From Meloidogyne chitwoodi (Eukaryota; Nematoda; Chromadorea; Rhabditida; Meloidogynidae), in contig JACZZP010000003.1 of NCBI GenBank assembly GCA_015183035.1, positions 2,294,001 to 2,358,000 on the forward strand: a DNA stretch of 64,000 bases, written 5' to 3'. Both the position numbers and the translations under genes were made by a program. Below are positions 50,243 to 61,400 of the stretch, piece by piece. The notes beneath the pieces were generated by a model, which did not search any database, was not told the origin of the DNA, and saw only the letters and a program-made list of their open reading frames with translations. Every line of letters begins with the position of its first letter. Position 1 is the first letter of the stretch.

Positions 50243-51938
50243 TTAGTCGTCCAAAGAAGGTGGAGCAGGTTTTATGTCAAGAAGAAGTTGTTGCTGTTTT
50301 AACGAACTGCTTGAAAGGCGCTGATGTATTTTTTTATATATTATTATTGTTTAAAAATAAATATATTTTTAGTTACCAAATATATTATTCTACGGACCTC
50401 CTGGGACTGGAAAGACTTCTTGTGCGATCGCACTTTGTCGTCAACTTTTTCCAACATCACAGCTTTATAAAGATAGAGTATTGGAATTAAATGTTTCAGA
50501 TGAAAGAGGAATTAATGTTGTTAGAAACAGATTTAGTTAGTTTACTTTTTTTTTAATTTTATATGGGATTGTGTCAGGTATAGTGTAGCTATTTTATCCT
50601 GAAATTTTTTATAAGATGGAACGAACTGACATTTCTTTCATTTTTTTTAGATTAAAGAATTTGCACGAATCGCTGTTTCTTCTTCAAAATCTCCATCATC
50701 AAAAACATCAATTGTTGCTTTAAAAATTGTTATATTAGATGAAGCTGATGCAATGACAGGTTTAACACTTTAAATTTTTTATATATTATCTTTCTTATTT
50801 AAAGGTCCAGCACATTCTGCTTTACGTCGAACAATGGAAAACGAGACACAAACAACTCGTTTCTTTTTAATTTGTAATTATGTTACTCGTATTATTGAAC
50901 TTCTAACTTCGAGATGTGCAAAGTTTAGTTTAAGCCGCTCTCTGAAGATGTTCAAAAAGAAAGGTTTATTTTTATTTAATCGGTTGGGTTGATTGCGAGT
51001 CTTCTTTACCTTTCTATTTTTTTCTTACAAGTATTGTTATTATTAGTTTGTGAAAATTTTTAAGCGGAAAATACCAAAATTAAGAAAGTAATTCATTAGA
51101 AAAGAATGGTGTTGTGACAATACAATTATTGTCAATTATCTATTGGAACATCTTTGTTTCATCGTTTCGTTTGCATATTGTCCACTAACCCGGTCCACGC
51201 GGTTCACCAGATGGTCCACTAGGTGGAACAGGTTTTCTTGGACATACTATAGAGCCGGACAAAAATATAGTAACAACACCGCATTCAAAATAAAGCACAA
51301 ATTAGCAAAAAAATTTTTTAATTTATCTAAAAAATTTTTTTCAAGTTTACTCAACATTTCAATTGGTGAAGGAATTAAATTTGATAAAAATGCTATTGAA
51401 CAACTTGTTTCAATATCTAATGGAGATTTGCGCAAATCACTAACATTAATGCAGTCAATGGCTTGTTCTGCTATAAATAATTCAATAAGTGTTGAAGATG
51501 TTAAAGAAATGTCTGGAGAAATTCTCATTAAAGATGTTGAAGAATTTATTGATGTTGTTAAATATTTGGATCAGGAAAAAAGGTTTTTTTTTTGATTTTC
51601 TGACAGAGGTTGCTCTCTTTCGTTTACGTTTACAATTAGAGTATAGGTTAAGGATTTATATAAAGGGAAAAAGCTAAATAATTATGTTACTCGGTGGCTC
51701 AGTGGTAGAGTGTCTGATTATTGTTTTAAGCGTTGAAGAGAGATCATGGGTTAGAACCTACCTGCTGGGTAAACTTTTCTCCTTTAATTGAAAATTTTTT
51801 TAAATATGTCTTGAGTCTGTTTAAATATTTTTAAACAATTGTTTAATTTTTTTATCTTTTCAGACAAATCGTTATTCAAGGAAAATTGTTAAAAATGGAT
51901 ATAGTTTGCTCAATTACTTACTCAATTGTTATTTCATC
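50243..51938 (+). pseudogene. rfc-4: Replication factor C subunit 4 (RFC4), truncated and broken
   Basis: Clamp-loader AAA+ subunit. Seen in order: QEEVVAVLTNCLKGADLPN, Walker [26 protein letters not shown], Walker B KIVILDEADAMTG, the arginine-finger/sensor region [20 protein letters not shown], and the helical part KFDKNAIEQLVSISNGDLRK. Defects: no exon supplies the family N-terminus (only RPKK onward); the donor after VRNR is AT (50531-50532) instead of GT; one base is missing near 50935 (KFSL to [10 protein letters not shown]); and after NGYSLLNYLLN the sequence passes directly into a piece of AAR2 (from ~51938), deleting the rest. An insertion with transposon-end-like sequence sits at ~51130-51300. 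Confidence 0.82.
51676..51775 (+). other. tRNA-like sequence in RFC4 remnant
   Basis: The ends TTACTCG and TGGGTAA can form a seven-base acceptor stem (two wobbles). GCTC/GAGT closes a D-arm around AGTGGTA (A-box-like GGCTCAGTGGTAGAG). A B-box-like GGGTTAGAACC follows. The anticodon and T stems are poor and the length is ~86 nt, so it is a tRNA relic or a tRNA-derived element, not a secure tRNA gene. Confidence 0.4.
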
Positions 51939-52137
51939 ACAAATTGAAATGACTACATTAGAAGCAGAAACAGAAAAACAATGGTAATTTAAGTTTTATT
52001 TTTTGTTTAATATTTGTTTATAAATAACAGTGGATATGGGGACTTTGGTGTAGTGGTTAGTGTTCTTGGTTCTCACTGGTGGGTGAAGTCGAAGAAAATG
52101 ATGAAAAACAAGAACAAGAAACACAAATTGCTAGGAG
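51939..52137 (+). pseudogene. Chimeric AAR2 fragments (exon + intron tRNA-like, joined to tail)
   Basis: 51939-52084 copies AAR2 46970-47125 (exon end plus intron with the tRNA-like A box). At GGTGGGTG it jumps to the AAR2 tail (AAGTCGAAGAAAATGATG, as at 48757), losing ~1.6 kb. It then enters minisatellite block C. The join shows deletion within a duplicated copy. Confidence 0.75.
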
Positions 52138-52500
52138 GTTCTATTAATTGACGTTCTGCGAGCTTCACCAACGGTGTTGGTCTATGATTTGACGTTCTGC
52201 GAGCTTCACCAACGGTGTTGGTCTATGAGTTGACGTTCTGTGTTCTGTGCCAACGGTGTGATCTATGAGTTTCGTTCTGTGTTCTGTGCCAACTGTATGT
52301 GGTTCCGGAACTAAGGTTCTAGTCCTACGCTGACGGTCGTGGTTCACGTTCTGATATTCTTGATCGACGCTGACGGTCGTGGTTCACGTTCTGATATTCT
52401 TGATCTTCGCTGACGGTTGTGGTTCAAGGAGCTGATATTCTGGATCTTCGCTGACGGGTGTGGTTCAATGAGCTGATATTCTGGAACTACGCTCTTTTTG
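52138..52500. repeat. Minisatellite block C (~40-bp units)
   Basis: Same unit order as block A, differing at few bases (for example CCAACTGTATG for CCAACGGTATG). The right flank matches block B. This third copy is preceded by the AAR2 tail like the other two. Confidence 0.85.
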
Positions 52501-52599
52501 CTACTCCAAAGATTTTTTTAATATTTTTATACTAAAAAATTGTTTTTTAATTTTAGACTATTTTATTTGATGAAAACCACTTCTGCAAAATATGTTAGA

Positions 52600-53140
52600 A
52601 GGAGAAGATGAAACAGATGATAAAGCTTGGTGACAAACAGGTTTAATTTTTATTATTTTTGGAAAAATTGTTTGCTTCATTTTATTTATCTGTTTAAATA
52701 AGGCCAAAAAAGTTAAAAAATTATAATGATGAAGCGAAAATTTTTAAAGTTGTCAAAACTGATAAAATTTGAAAATAAAATTCAGGAATTGAAAGTTATT
52801 GAACCATAGCACTACCATAGAAAAATCAAGGGCACTAACCACTACACCAAGCAGAGAGCTAATAACAAAATTAAATTTTTTAGCGAAATACTGCTAATAA
52901 AATTGAAATAAATTTATTTTTATTATTTTTAAGGGTTTAGCCGGCAATTATGGTACCCTGTGACAGTAAACATGTTCAATGAAATTAGGTAGTGCAATGC
53001 GTTCAAGATCAGCATCAACTGAACAACAACGAAGATTATAATTTTTTAAATAAAGTGATAAAAAATAGTTAATTTTCATTGAAAAAAATTTTATTTCATA
53101 GTAATTTTTTGTGGATCTGATACGTCAGATTTTAGGCAAT
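52600..53140. other. Non-coding region with diverged tRNA-like relic
   Basis: No gene. On the minus strand about 52860-52795, TTGGTGTAGTGGTTAGTG and a weak B box GGTTCAATAAC resemble the AAR2-intron tRNA relic. A short readable piece (MLEGEDETDDKAW) at 52591 ends in a stop and was not recognised. Confidence 0.45.
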
Positions 53141-55270
53141 TGTTGATATTTCTTTGACTAAAAATTTGTGGCTTGAGGTTCCATTTGAACGAAGTTGCGA
53201 CTCAAGGTTTATGGAGTAAGTCGTTATATCCCCTCAGTGTTTCTGGAGTGTACAGCTTGGATCGAATGGACTTGTCTGTGGTAAGAGTTTTAGTTAATTA
53301 ACTAATCTATCTTTAGCCCAAATTTTGTGCATTTGGATCCTAAATGTTGGAGGCTTTGTTCGATCGAAGCTTTGGGGGTATCCATTAACCCATGATATTC
53401 TGGAGAGCACAGTTTGCTCCAAATAGATCCATTGGACCTCCCGACGGTACCAGATATATAACATGTTCTGATCTATCTCCAAACAAAAATTTAGGATTTT
53501 GAGTCCCAAATGAAGGAAGTTTTGTTCGATCAAGGTTTTGTGAGTACCAAAACTTTGTTGGAATATATCCCCTTTAATCTGGGACCTAAATCCGTAAATT
53601 TTGGGTCAATTATAGATATGACAATGACTTAATACTGGTACCATCGACAAGTCAATTCGAAGTATTTGGACCGAGATATGCGCTCCAGAAAATGTGGGAT
53701 AATGGATTACCCCCAAAACTTTGAGAGATCTGGGCTTTGTTAATTTAGGACCTAGAATCCTAAATTTTGGGCTAAAGATGGATCACTCAATGTTCTAAAG
53801 CTTCTACAATCGACAAGTCCATTCAATGTATTTGGACCGAGATGAGCGATCCAGAATATCTGGGGTGAATGGATTTCCTCAAAACTTTGAGAGATCACAT
53901 CGTCATTCATTTGGGGCCTAGAATCCTAAATTTTTGTGTGGAGATAGATCAATCAATTACCTATATTTGATACCATCAGGAGGTCCATTCGATCTATTTG
54001 GATTGAGCTCTGCGCTCCCAAAATTCTGGGATGAATGGTATACTGTAATTTTTTGAACTTTTAAACTAATGGTAAGTTTTGGCCTAGATATATATAATTC
54101 GAAAGAGCTTGAAAACATGAATCGAATGAGCTATGAAAGAGCTAAATCCCTCCAATATAATGTGAGATGTGCGCTCTCGAAAATTTGGGTGATATACACT
54201 TACCCCCAAAACTTTGTTTGATTCCATCTCCTTTGTTTTGGAACCAAAATCTATAAATTTTGAGTCAATGAAAGATCAACCAATGACTTATTATCATACA
54301 AATTTGTTAGTCAATTCATTGCTTTTGAGCCGAGATATAGATGAATAAAATTCTACGGCATAATTTTGAAAAAAGACCTTGATTTTCATTAATTTAATTT
54401 TTAAGCTTTTCTAAATAAAATAGCAATTTAAAATTTTACTAAATGATGCACATAGAGTCAAGAAATTTAATTAAATTAAAATTAAAAATTTTCCACCATC
54501 CAGTTTCCCGAAAAAAATTAATTTCCACCAGACGAATTCGAACCTTGGTCTTTTTTTTCATTTCTCCTACAAAAACAGAGAAATTTCCACTTAACCAAAA
54601 AATATTTATTTTCCTCTTTTTCTGAGATTTTTTTTCTAAATGTCAGATTTGTCTGATTTTGATATATTTTATAGAGTTTGATAATCTGAATCAAATATCA
54701 AAAAATTAGAAAATTCTGACCTTTAGAAGTCGAGATAGGTTACTGTATTTTTTGCCTGTTTACTGACTTTTTTGAGCTTTTAAACTTTGATACGTTTTGG
54801 CCGAGATATATATCATTCGAAAGAGCTTGAAAAGCTGAATCGAATGAGCTATGATAGAGCCAAATATCTCCGATGGAAATCGAGAAAAAGTCTTTTCAAA
54901 TTTAAAAAAAATTTGGGGAAGAATGAAATTAATGGCTACCCCCAAAATTTTAGAGATCTCAGCTCCTTTAATCTGGGACCTAACATCCTAAATTTTGGGT
55001 CAATGATAGATGTACCAATGGTACAGAATTGTACCGGACGAATAGTTATTTCGTCTCGTTTGGACCGAGCTGAGCGCTCCCGAAATTCTGGGGGGATATA
55101 ACTGTTTACCCACAAAACTTTGTTTAAATATATCTCCTTTCATTTACGACTTAGATCCATAAATTTTGGGTCAATGATAGATGTACCAAGGGACCATAAT
55201 CGTACAAATTTTTTAGTCAATACGTTCTATTTGAGCTGAGATATAGACGAATAAAATTCTACAGCTAATT
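53140..55270. repeat. ~165-bp satellite-like repeat, mixed orientation
   Basis: Recurrent phrases in fixed order (AAACTTTGAGAGATC, GACCTAGAATCCTAAATTTT, GATAAGTCCATTCGATC-like, TTTGGACCGAGCTG-like GCGCTCC) recur at about 164-167 bp spacing (for example 53719 and 53886; 53670, 53835 and 53998). Orientation is reversed at 53310-53480. Units are diverged. The repeat continues at 56455-57230 and 57770-57940. Confidence 0.75.
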
Positions 55271-55530
55271 TTAAAAAAAATACCTTAATTTTATTTAATT
55301 TAATTTTTAAGCTTTTCTAAATAAAATAGCAATTTGAAATTTGAACTAAATGATGCCCATTAAGTCAAGAAATTTAATTAAATTAAAATTAAAAATTTTC
55401 CACCACCCAGTTTCCAGAAAAAAATTAATTTCCACTAGACGGATTCGAACCTTGTTCATTTTTTCTCATTTCTCTCCTAAAAATAAGAAAATTTCCACTT
55501 AACCAAAAATATATTATTCTCCCCTATATT
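54230..55530. repeat. Direct duplication carrying Pol III-like boxes (SINE-like)
   Basis: 54300-54620 and 55200-55520 are alignable copies about 910 bp apart. In each, the minus strand has an A box TGGTTAAGTGG (54587-54597; 55495-55505) and a B box GGTTCGAATCC or GGTTCGAATTC (55441-55451; 54534-54544) at tRNA-like spacing, followed by A/T-rich sequence. This fits a tRNA-derived SINE or tRNA relic embedded in a larger duplicated unit. Confidence 0.5.
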
Positions 55531-55677
55531 TTCTCAATATTCAAAAGCTTGTATCTCGGCTTCTAAATTAAACTTGTGATAACTGAATAGCTCATTTGAT
55601 TCAGCTTTTTAAGCTCTTTCGAATGATATAATATATATCCAAAAATATTTAATTTAAAAATTAAAAAAAATTTTTTA

Positions 55678-56425
55678 GTGCCAAAATTTCAAATGGCACT
55701 TTTGGCCCTTCAAAAATGAATTTTGGCCTAAAATTTTTTAAAAATTTTTTTGCAAATGTTGCAAATAATTGTTCACATCTTTTAAAAAAAAAATTAGAAA
55801 AATTGATCTGGTTTGGAAGGATTTATGAATTTTTTAAAATTAAAAAGTGCCAAAATTTCAAATGGCACTTTTGGCCCTTCAAAAATGAATTTTGGCCTAA
55901 AATTTTTTAAAAATTTTTTTGCAAATGTTGCAAATAATTGTCCACATCTTTTAAAAAAAAAATTAGAAAAATTGATCTGGTTTGGAAGGATTTATGAATT
56001 TTTTAAAATTAAAAAGTGCCAAAATTTCAAATGGCACTTTTGGCCCTTCAAAAATGAATTTTGGCCTAAAATTTTTTAAAAATTTTTTTGCAAATGTTGC
56101 AAATAATTGTCCACATCTTTTAAAAAAAAAATTAGAAAAATTGATCTGGTTTGGAAGGATTTATGAATTTTTTAAAATTAAAAAGTGCCAAAATTTCAAA
56201 TGGCACTTTTGGCCCTTCAAAAATTAATTTTGGCCTAAAATTTTTTAAAAATTTTTTTGCAAATGTTGCAAATAATTGTCCACATCTTTTAAAAAAAAAA
56301 TTAGAAAAATTGATCTGGTTTGGAAGGATTTATGAATTTTTTAAAATTAAAAAGTGCCAAAATTTCAAATGGCACTTTTGGCCCTTCAAAAATTAATTTT
56401 GGCCTAAAATTTTTTAAAAATTTTT
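55678..56425 (+). repeat. 169-bp tandem repeat, about 4.4 copies
   Basis: The start phrase GTGCCAAAATTTCAAATGGC recurs at 55678, 55847, 56016, 56185 and 56354, exactly 169 bp apart, with near identity between copies. Because the units lack stops in one frame, they give repetitive open frames of Lys/Phe/Asn-rich peptide, which I regard as incidental. The array forms the outer part of the left arm of a long inverted repeat. Confidence 0.95.
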
Positions 56426-57730
56426 GACAAAAAATTCTAACTAAAATTGTCTAAAATCGTACGTTGATTAATCGTCAATACGTTACTTTTGAGCCGAGTA
56501 ATTCGCTCTCGAAGTTCTGGGGGTAATGGATTACCCCAAAACTTTGAGAGATCACAGCGTTCTTCATTTGAGACCTAGAATCCTAAATTTTTGGCTAAAG
56601 ATGGATCAGTCAATGGTCTAAAGTTGTTACCATCGATAAGTCCAATCGATCTATTTGGACCGAGCTGTGCGCTCCAGAATATCATGGGGTTAATGGATAC
56701 CCCCAAAACTTTGATTTAACATAACTTCCTTCATTTGGGACCTAGAGACCTAAATTTTGGGTCAATTATAGATCAGTTAATGATCTATAACTTATACCAT
56801 TGACAAGTCCATTAGAGATATTTGGACCGAGCTGAGTGCTTAAGAAAATTTGGGGGGATATGTTTACCCCTAAATCTTTGAGAGATCTCAGCTTTGTTAA
56901 TTCGGTACATAGAATACTAAATTTTGGGTCAACGATAGATGTACCAATGGTCCATAATCGTACTTGACAGATAGTCATTTCATCACATATGGACCGAGAT
57001 ATGCGCTCCCGAAATTCTGGGAGGGGATATAACTCGGGAGCGCATAGCCTGGTCCAAATAGGTCGAATGGACTTATCGATGGTATCAACTTTAGACCATT
57101 GACTGATCCATCTTTAGCCCAAAATTTAGGATTCTAGGTCTCAAATGAAGAACGCTGTGATCTCTCAAAGTTTTGGGGTAATCCATTACCCCCAGAACTT
57201 CGAGAGCGAATTACTCGGCTCAAAAGTAACGTATTGACGATCAATCAACGTACGATTTTAGACAATTTTAGTTAGAATTTTTTGTCAAAAATTTTTAAAA
57301 AATTTTAGGCCAAAATTAATTTTTGAAGGGCCAAAAGTGCCATTTGAAATTTTGGCACTTTTTAATTTTAAAAAATTCATAAATCCTTCCAAACCAGATC
57401 AATTTTTCTAATTTTTTTTTAAAAGATGTGGACAATTATTTGCAACATTTGCAAAAAAAATTTTTAAAAAATTTTAGGCCAAAATTCATTTTTGAAGGGC
57501 CAAAAGTGCCAATTGAAATTTTGGCACTATTTAATTTTAAAAAATTCATAAATCCTTCCAAACCAGATCAATTTTTCTAATTTTTTTTTTAAAAGATGTG
57601 AACAATTATTTGGAACATTTGAGAAAAAATTTTTAAAAAAATTTAGGCCAAAATTCATTTTTGAATGTTCCAAATAATTGTCCAAATCTATGGACAAAAA
57701 ATTTGGAAAAAAATTAGGGTATTTAAGGTT
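55850..57730. mobile_element. Long inverted repeat, foldback-like element
   Basis: The left arm (~56000-56680) is repeated in reverse complement at ~57030-57700: GTACGTTGATTAATCG near 56460 mirrors CGATCAATCAACGTAC near 57240, and the 169-bp units of the left are present inverted on the right (about two to three copies at 57290-57700). Arms are about 650 bp and the spacer ~350 bp. Arms made of tandem repeats plus a unique inner part resemble foldback transposons. No transposase reading frame was seen. Confidence 0.65.
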
Positions 57731-57949
57731 TTATGAATTTTTTAAATTTTGGTCTGAGCAAAAACCCCAAAACTTTGTTTAAATATATTTCCTTTCATTT
57801 GTGACCTAAATCCATAAATTTTGGGTCAACGATAGATATACCAATGTTCCATAATATTACCGGACGGATAGTCATTTCATCCCATTTGGACAGAGCTGAG
57901 CGATCAGAATATCTGGGGTGATTGATTATACCTTTTGATCAAAAAAGAA

Positions 57950-58426
57950 ATTTTTAATTATATGACCAAAAATAAAATTAGATTAAACTTAATAAAATGT
58001 TTTTTAATTTATTTAATTTTAAATTTGTACAAACATAAAACATTATTTTACTATAATTAGTGGAAAAAACGAAAATAAAAATTAAAAAAAAATTTAAAAA
58101 TTATTTTAGAAAAATTGGGAATTATTTCAAAAAAATAATAAAGTTGTTTTAAAATTCCCAATTTTATAATAATTAATTATCAAAAATGTGCAAATAATCC
58201 AAAAAATTATTTAAAAAAAAATAAAATCAAGAATTTTCTTTTTTAAAAAGTGAGTTTTTTTCTTTTAGTTGTTGTTGCTTTTTTAATTAATTTTTTTCGA
58301 TGATAATGTTGTAGGAAATGATAATTCTTATTTTTATTTTTTTTTATGTTTTTTGTTTTCCTAAAAAATTAAAAATTAAATTTTTAAATAATAAATAAAA
58401 TTTTTAAATAAAAAATTTTTAATTTT
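57950..58426. other. Spacer between repeat zone and UNC-73/Trio gene
   Basis: A/T-rich, non-coding, presumably containing the 3'UTR of the minus-strand Rho GEF gene. No repeat or RNA was recognised. Confidence 0.5.
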
Positions 58427-61400
58427 CTAACCAAATCCAAAAAGTTTTGAGCCAGAAGATTTTTGTTGAGTAGCTCTAGGTTTTGTTGGAGATATTACAT
58501 TACTTGTATTACTTCCACTTGAAGGTAAGTTTATATTTCCTCCAATTAAAGAACTAGGAGATGTTGGAGTACCCAAACTACCACTGCTATCTTTTTTTCC
58601 ACTTCTGTTAATTTTTAAATAAATTTAAAAAATAAATATTATTATTCTAATATTTTTTTAAAATTTAATTAAAAAATTTTTATTAATTAAAAAAAAAATT
58701 AAATATTTACATGTTAATGGATCCCATAGAATTTGCTAAATAGCGTTTTGGGTCAACCAAAGCAGCCAGAAAAGTCTAAAAATAAAATAATGTACAATAA
58801 AAATTCTGATTTTATATAAATTATTTAATTTTTACATAACAAAACAAATCAAAAAAGAAACTTTGTTTTTACAAAACAAAATCAGAATATTATTAAAACT
58901 TTGTTTTTACAAAACAAAATCAGAATATTATTAAAACTTTGTTTTTACAAAACAAAATCAGAATATTATTAAAACTTTGTTTTTACAATATAAAATCAGA
59001 ATATTATTAAAACTTTGTTTTTACAAAACAAAATCAGAATATTATTAAAACTTTGTTTTTACAAAACAAAATCAGAATATTGTAAAACAAAGAAATAAAA
59101 ATAAGAATATCTCTTTACCTTTTGCTGGTCTAATTGTGCAGATAATTTAATTAACCATTGCTCTTTGTCTTCTAAAGAAACAGATTGTGCAACAAATGTA
59201 GCAGGTTGATTAGGATCATTACTTTGAAGAACAAAACGCAATGGTTCATCAACAATATTCTCTTCTAGCACCATTTTATTTACCTTTAAATAATTTATTT
59301 TTAATTTTTATATTTTTAAATAATATATTTTATTTAATAAATTACCATTATTTGATTTTTAAAATTATATAAAGGATTTCCATATTCTTTTCTAGGAGGT
59401 ATACATTCAGCAATAATTACAGACTGTTCAAATAAAAATACTCGACGTTCTTTTCCTTTGAATGGTTGGTTAATATTTCCATCAGAAATTATTAGAGTGC
59501 CCTTAAAAATTATTTTCTTTAATTTATGTTTTTTAATCTACCTGAAATATAAGTCGACCCTGAGCTGTCAAATTGCCTTGAAAGCCTTGAAGACGTCCAA
59601 CCTAAATTTTTAATTAAATTAATAAATTAAAATAAATATTAACCTGCATCATATCATCACAAGCTTTAGGAACAACCCTCATTACATCATGTGCTCGTTC
59701 TAATATTTCTGCTCGATCATTGGCACGATGGGTATATTTGAGAATATCACTAAGCATTAGTTGATATCTAAAAATTAAAATTGTAATATTAAAAAAATAA
59801 TAATTGTAATTGTAAAAATAAATAATTTTCAAATTGTAATTTTATATTAACAAATAAATTATTTCTTAAAAATTTCATTTAATTTAATTTACTTAGTAAT
59901 CCGTTGTACTGGTTTAATTAGTAAATCATTTATAGACACTTTATGGCCAAGTCTTTCTTTTACATCAAAAAGTAATTGTTCAAAATTGTCTTGACTAACC
60001 AAAAAATCTGAAATAGAATTTTAAAAATTAAAAAAAATATATATTTTTTAAAAAAACCTGATTTTGGTTTGTTCTGGCAATATTTAACATAAAATGTGTG
60101 CAATCTCCTCTCCTAAAAATTTATTTAAAAATTAAAAAAAAAATAAATTAAAATACATATTTAATAAAAGCATTTCCAGCTGCTTCATAGTCTTCTAAAC
60201 ATTTTTCTATTTCTTTACAAAAGACAGATCTAGATAAAAAAAATTAATAAAATAAAAATAATAAAGTTTATAAATGTGTATAAGTTTACAAACTTAAGTT
60301 AACAAATTAATATTTTTTGACAAACTTAAGTTCAGAATAATAAATCAGAGCAATAAATATTTATAGACTTAAGTTTACAAATTCTTTTCTTAACTTGTTT
60401 GTAATCTTACCAATTAAATTATTACTTCAATTAATTTTCCAAACCCGAAAAATTTAAGTTTACAATTATAAACTTTAAACTTGTCCTCAAAATATTTAAA
60501 AAAATCCTCTTTACTTGTGAAAATCCAGAATTTGTTCAATATTAGCAAATATAATTTTAACTTTTTCTCTATCTTCATCACTTAAGTCCATTTCTTTAAG
60601 TGTAGCAATATAACCATCAACTAATGAAGCTAAATCTACAACATATGCACGTTCTGTTTCTACAAGTTCTTGAAGTACATAACTGAAAATAAAATAAAAT
60701 CAGAATTAATAATAATTAAATCAGAATTAATTAATAATTAAATCAGAAGTAAATCAGAATTAATTAATAATTAAATCAGAATTAATTAATAATTAAATCA
60801 GAATTAATTAATAATTAAATCAGAATTAATTAATAATTAAATCAGAATTAATTAATAATTAAATCAGAATTAATTAATAATTAAATCAGAATTAAAATTA
60901 ACCTTCTTTTAAGTCTACAAGTCTCTTCTGCACTCATTTGCGATGGTGCAGCAGGAGCTAAATTGCTTGTTTCTGGAATTTCTGAAGATTGTGTTGTATT
61001 GTTATTTTCAGGAGGAAATGACTGAAAAAAATAAAAATTTTTATTTTTAATATAAAATATATAAAAAAGTAAATTTCAATTTTTTATAAATTTTCAAATA
61101 AAAAATTCAGAAAATAAAAAAGAGAACTTAAAATTTATTTTTTTTTATTTTTTTAAAACAAATCTAAAATTCACATAAAAAATTCATTTAATTTAAATCA
61201 AATAAAAAAAGAAGAACACATAATTTAAAAAAATTTATTTTAAGAGTATAAAAACGTCGATATTATTTTTAAATTAAAAAAATATAATTTGGCGTTAGAA
61301 ACAAATAAATATAAAAGTTAAAAATTGTTAAAAATAGGCTCCCCAAAAATTATAAATTAAAAAAAAAAAATACCCAATATCCTTAACTAGCATTAAAACT

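Noticed and set aside
55716..56396. Overlapping open frames with repeated Lys/Phe-rich peptide
   Set aside because: They follow the 169-bp tandem array, shift frame every unit (169 is not a multiple of 3) and have no domain. Repeat artefact.
60690..60898. Regular short repeats considered as a CRISPR-like array
   Set aside because: Units are contiguous without unique spacers and lie in a eukaryotic intron. Simple minisatellite.
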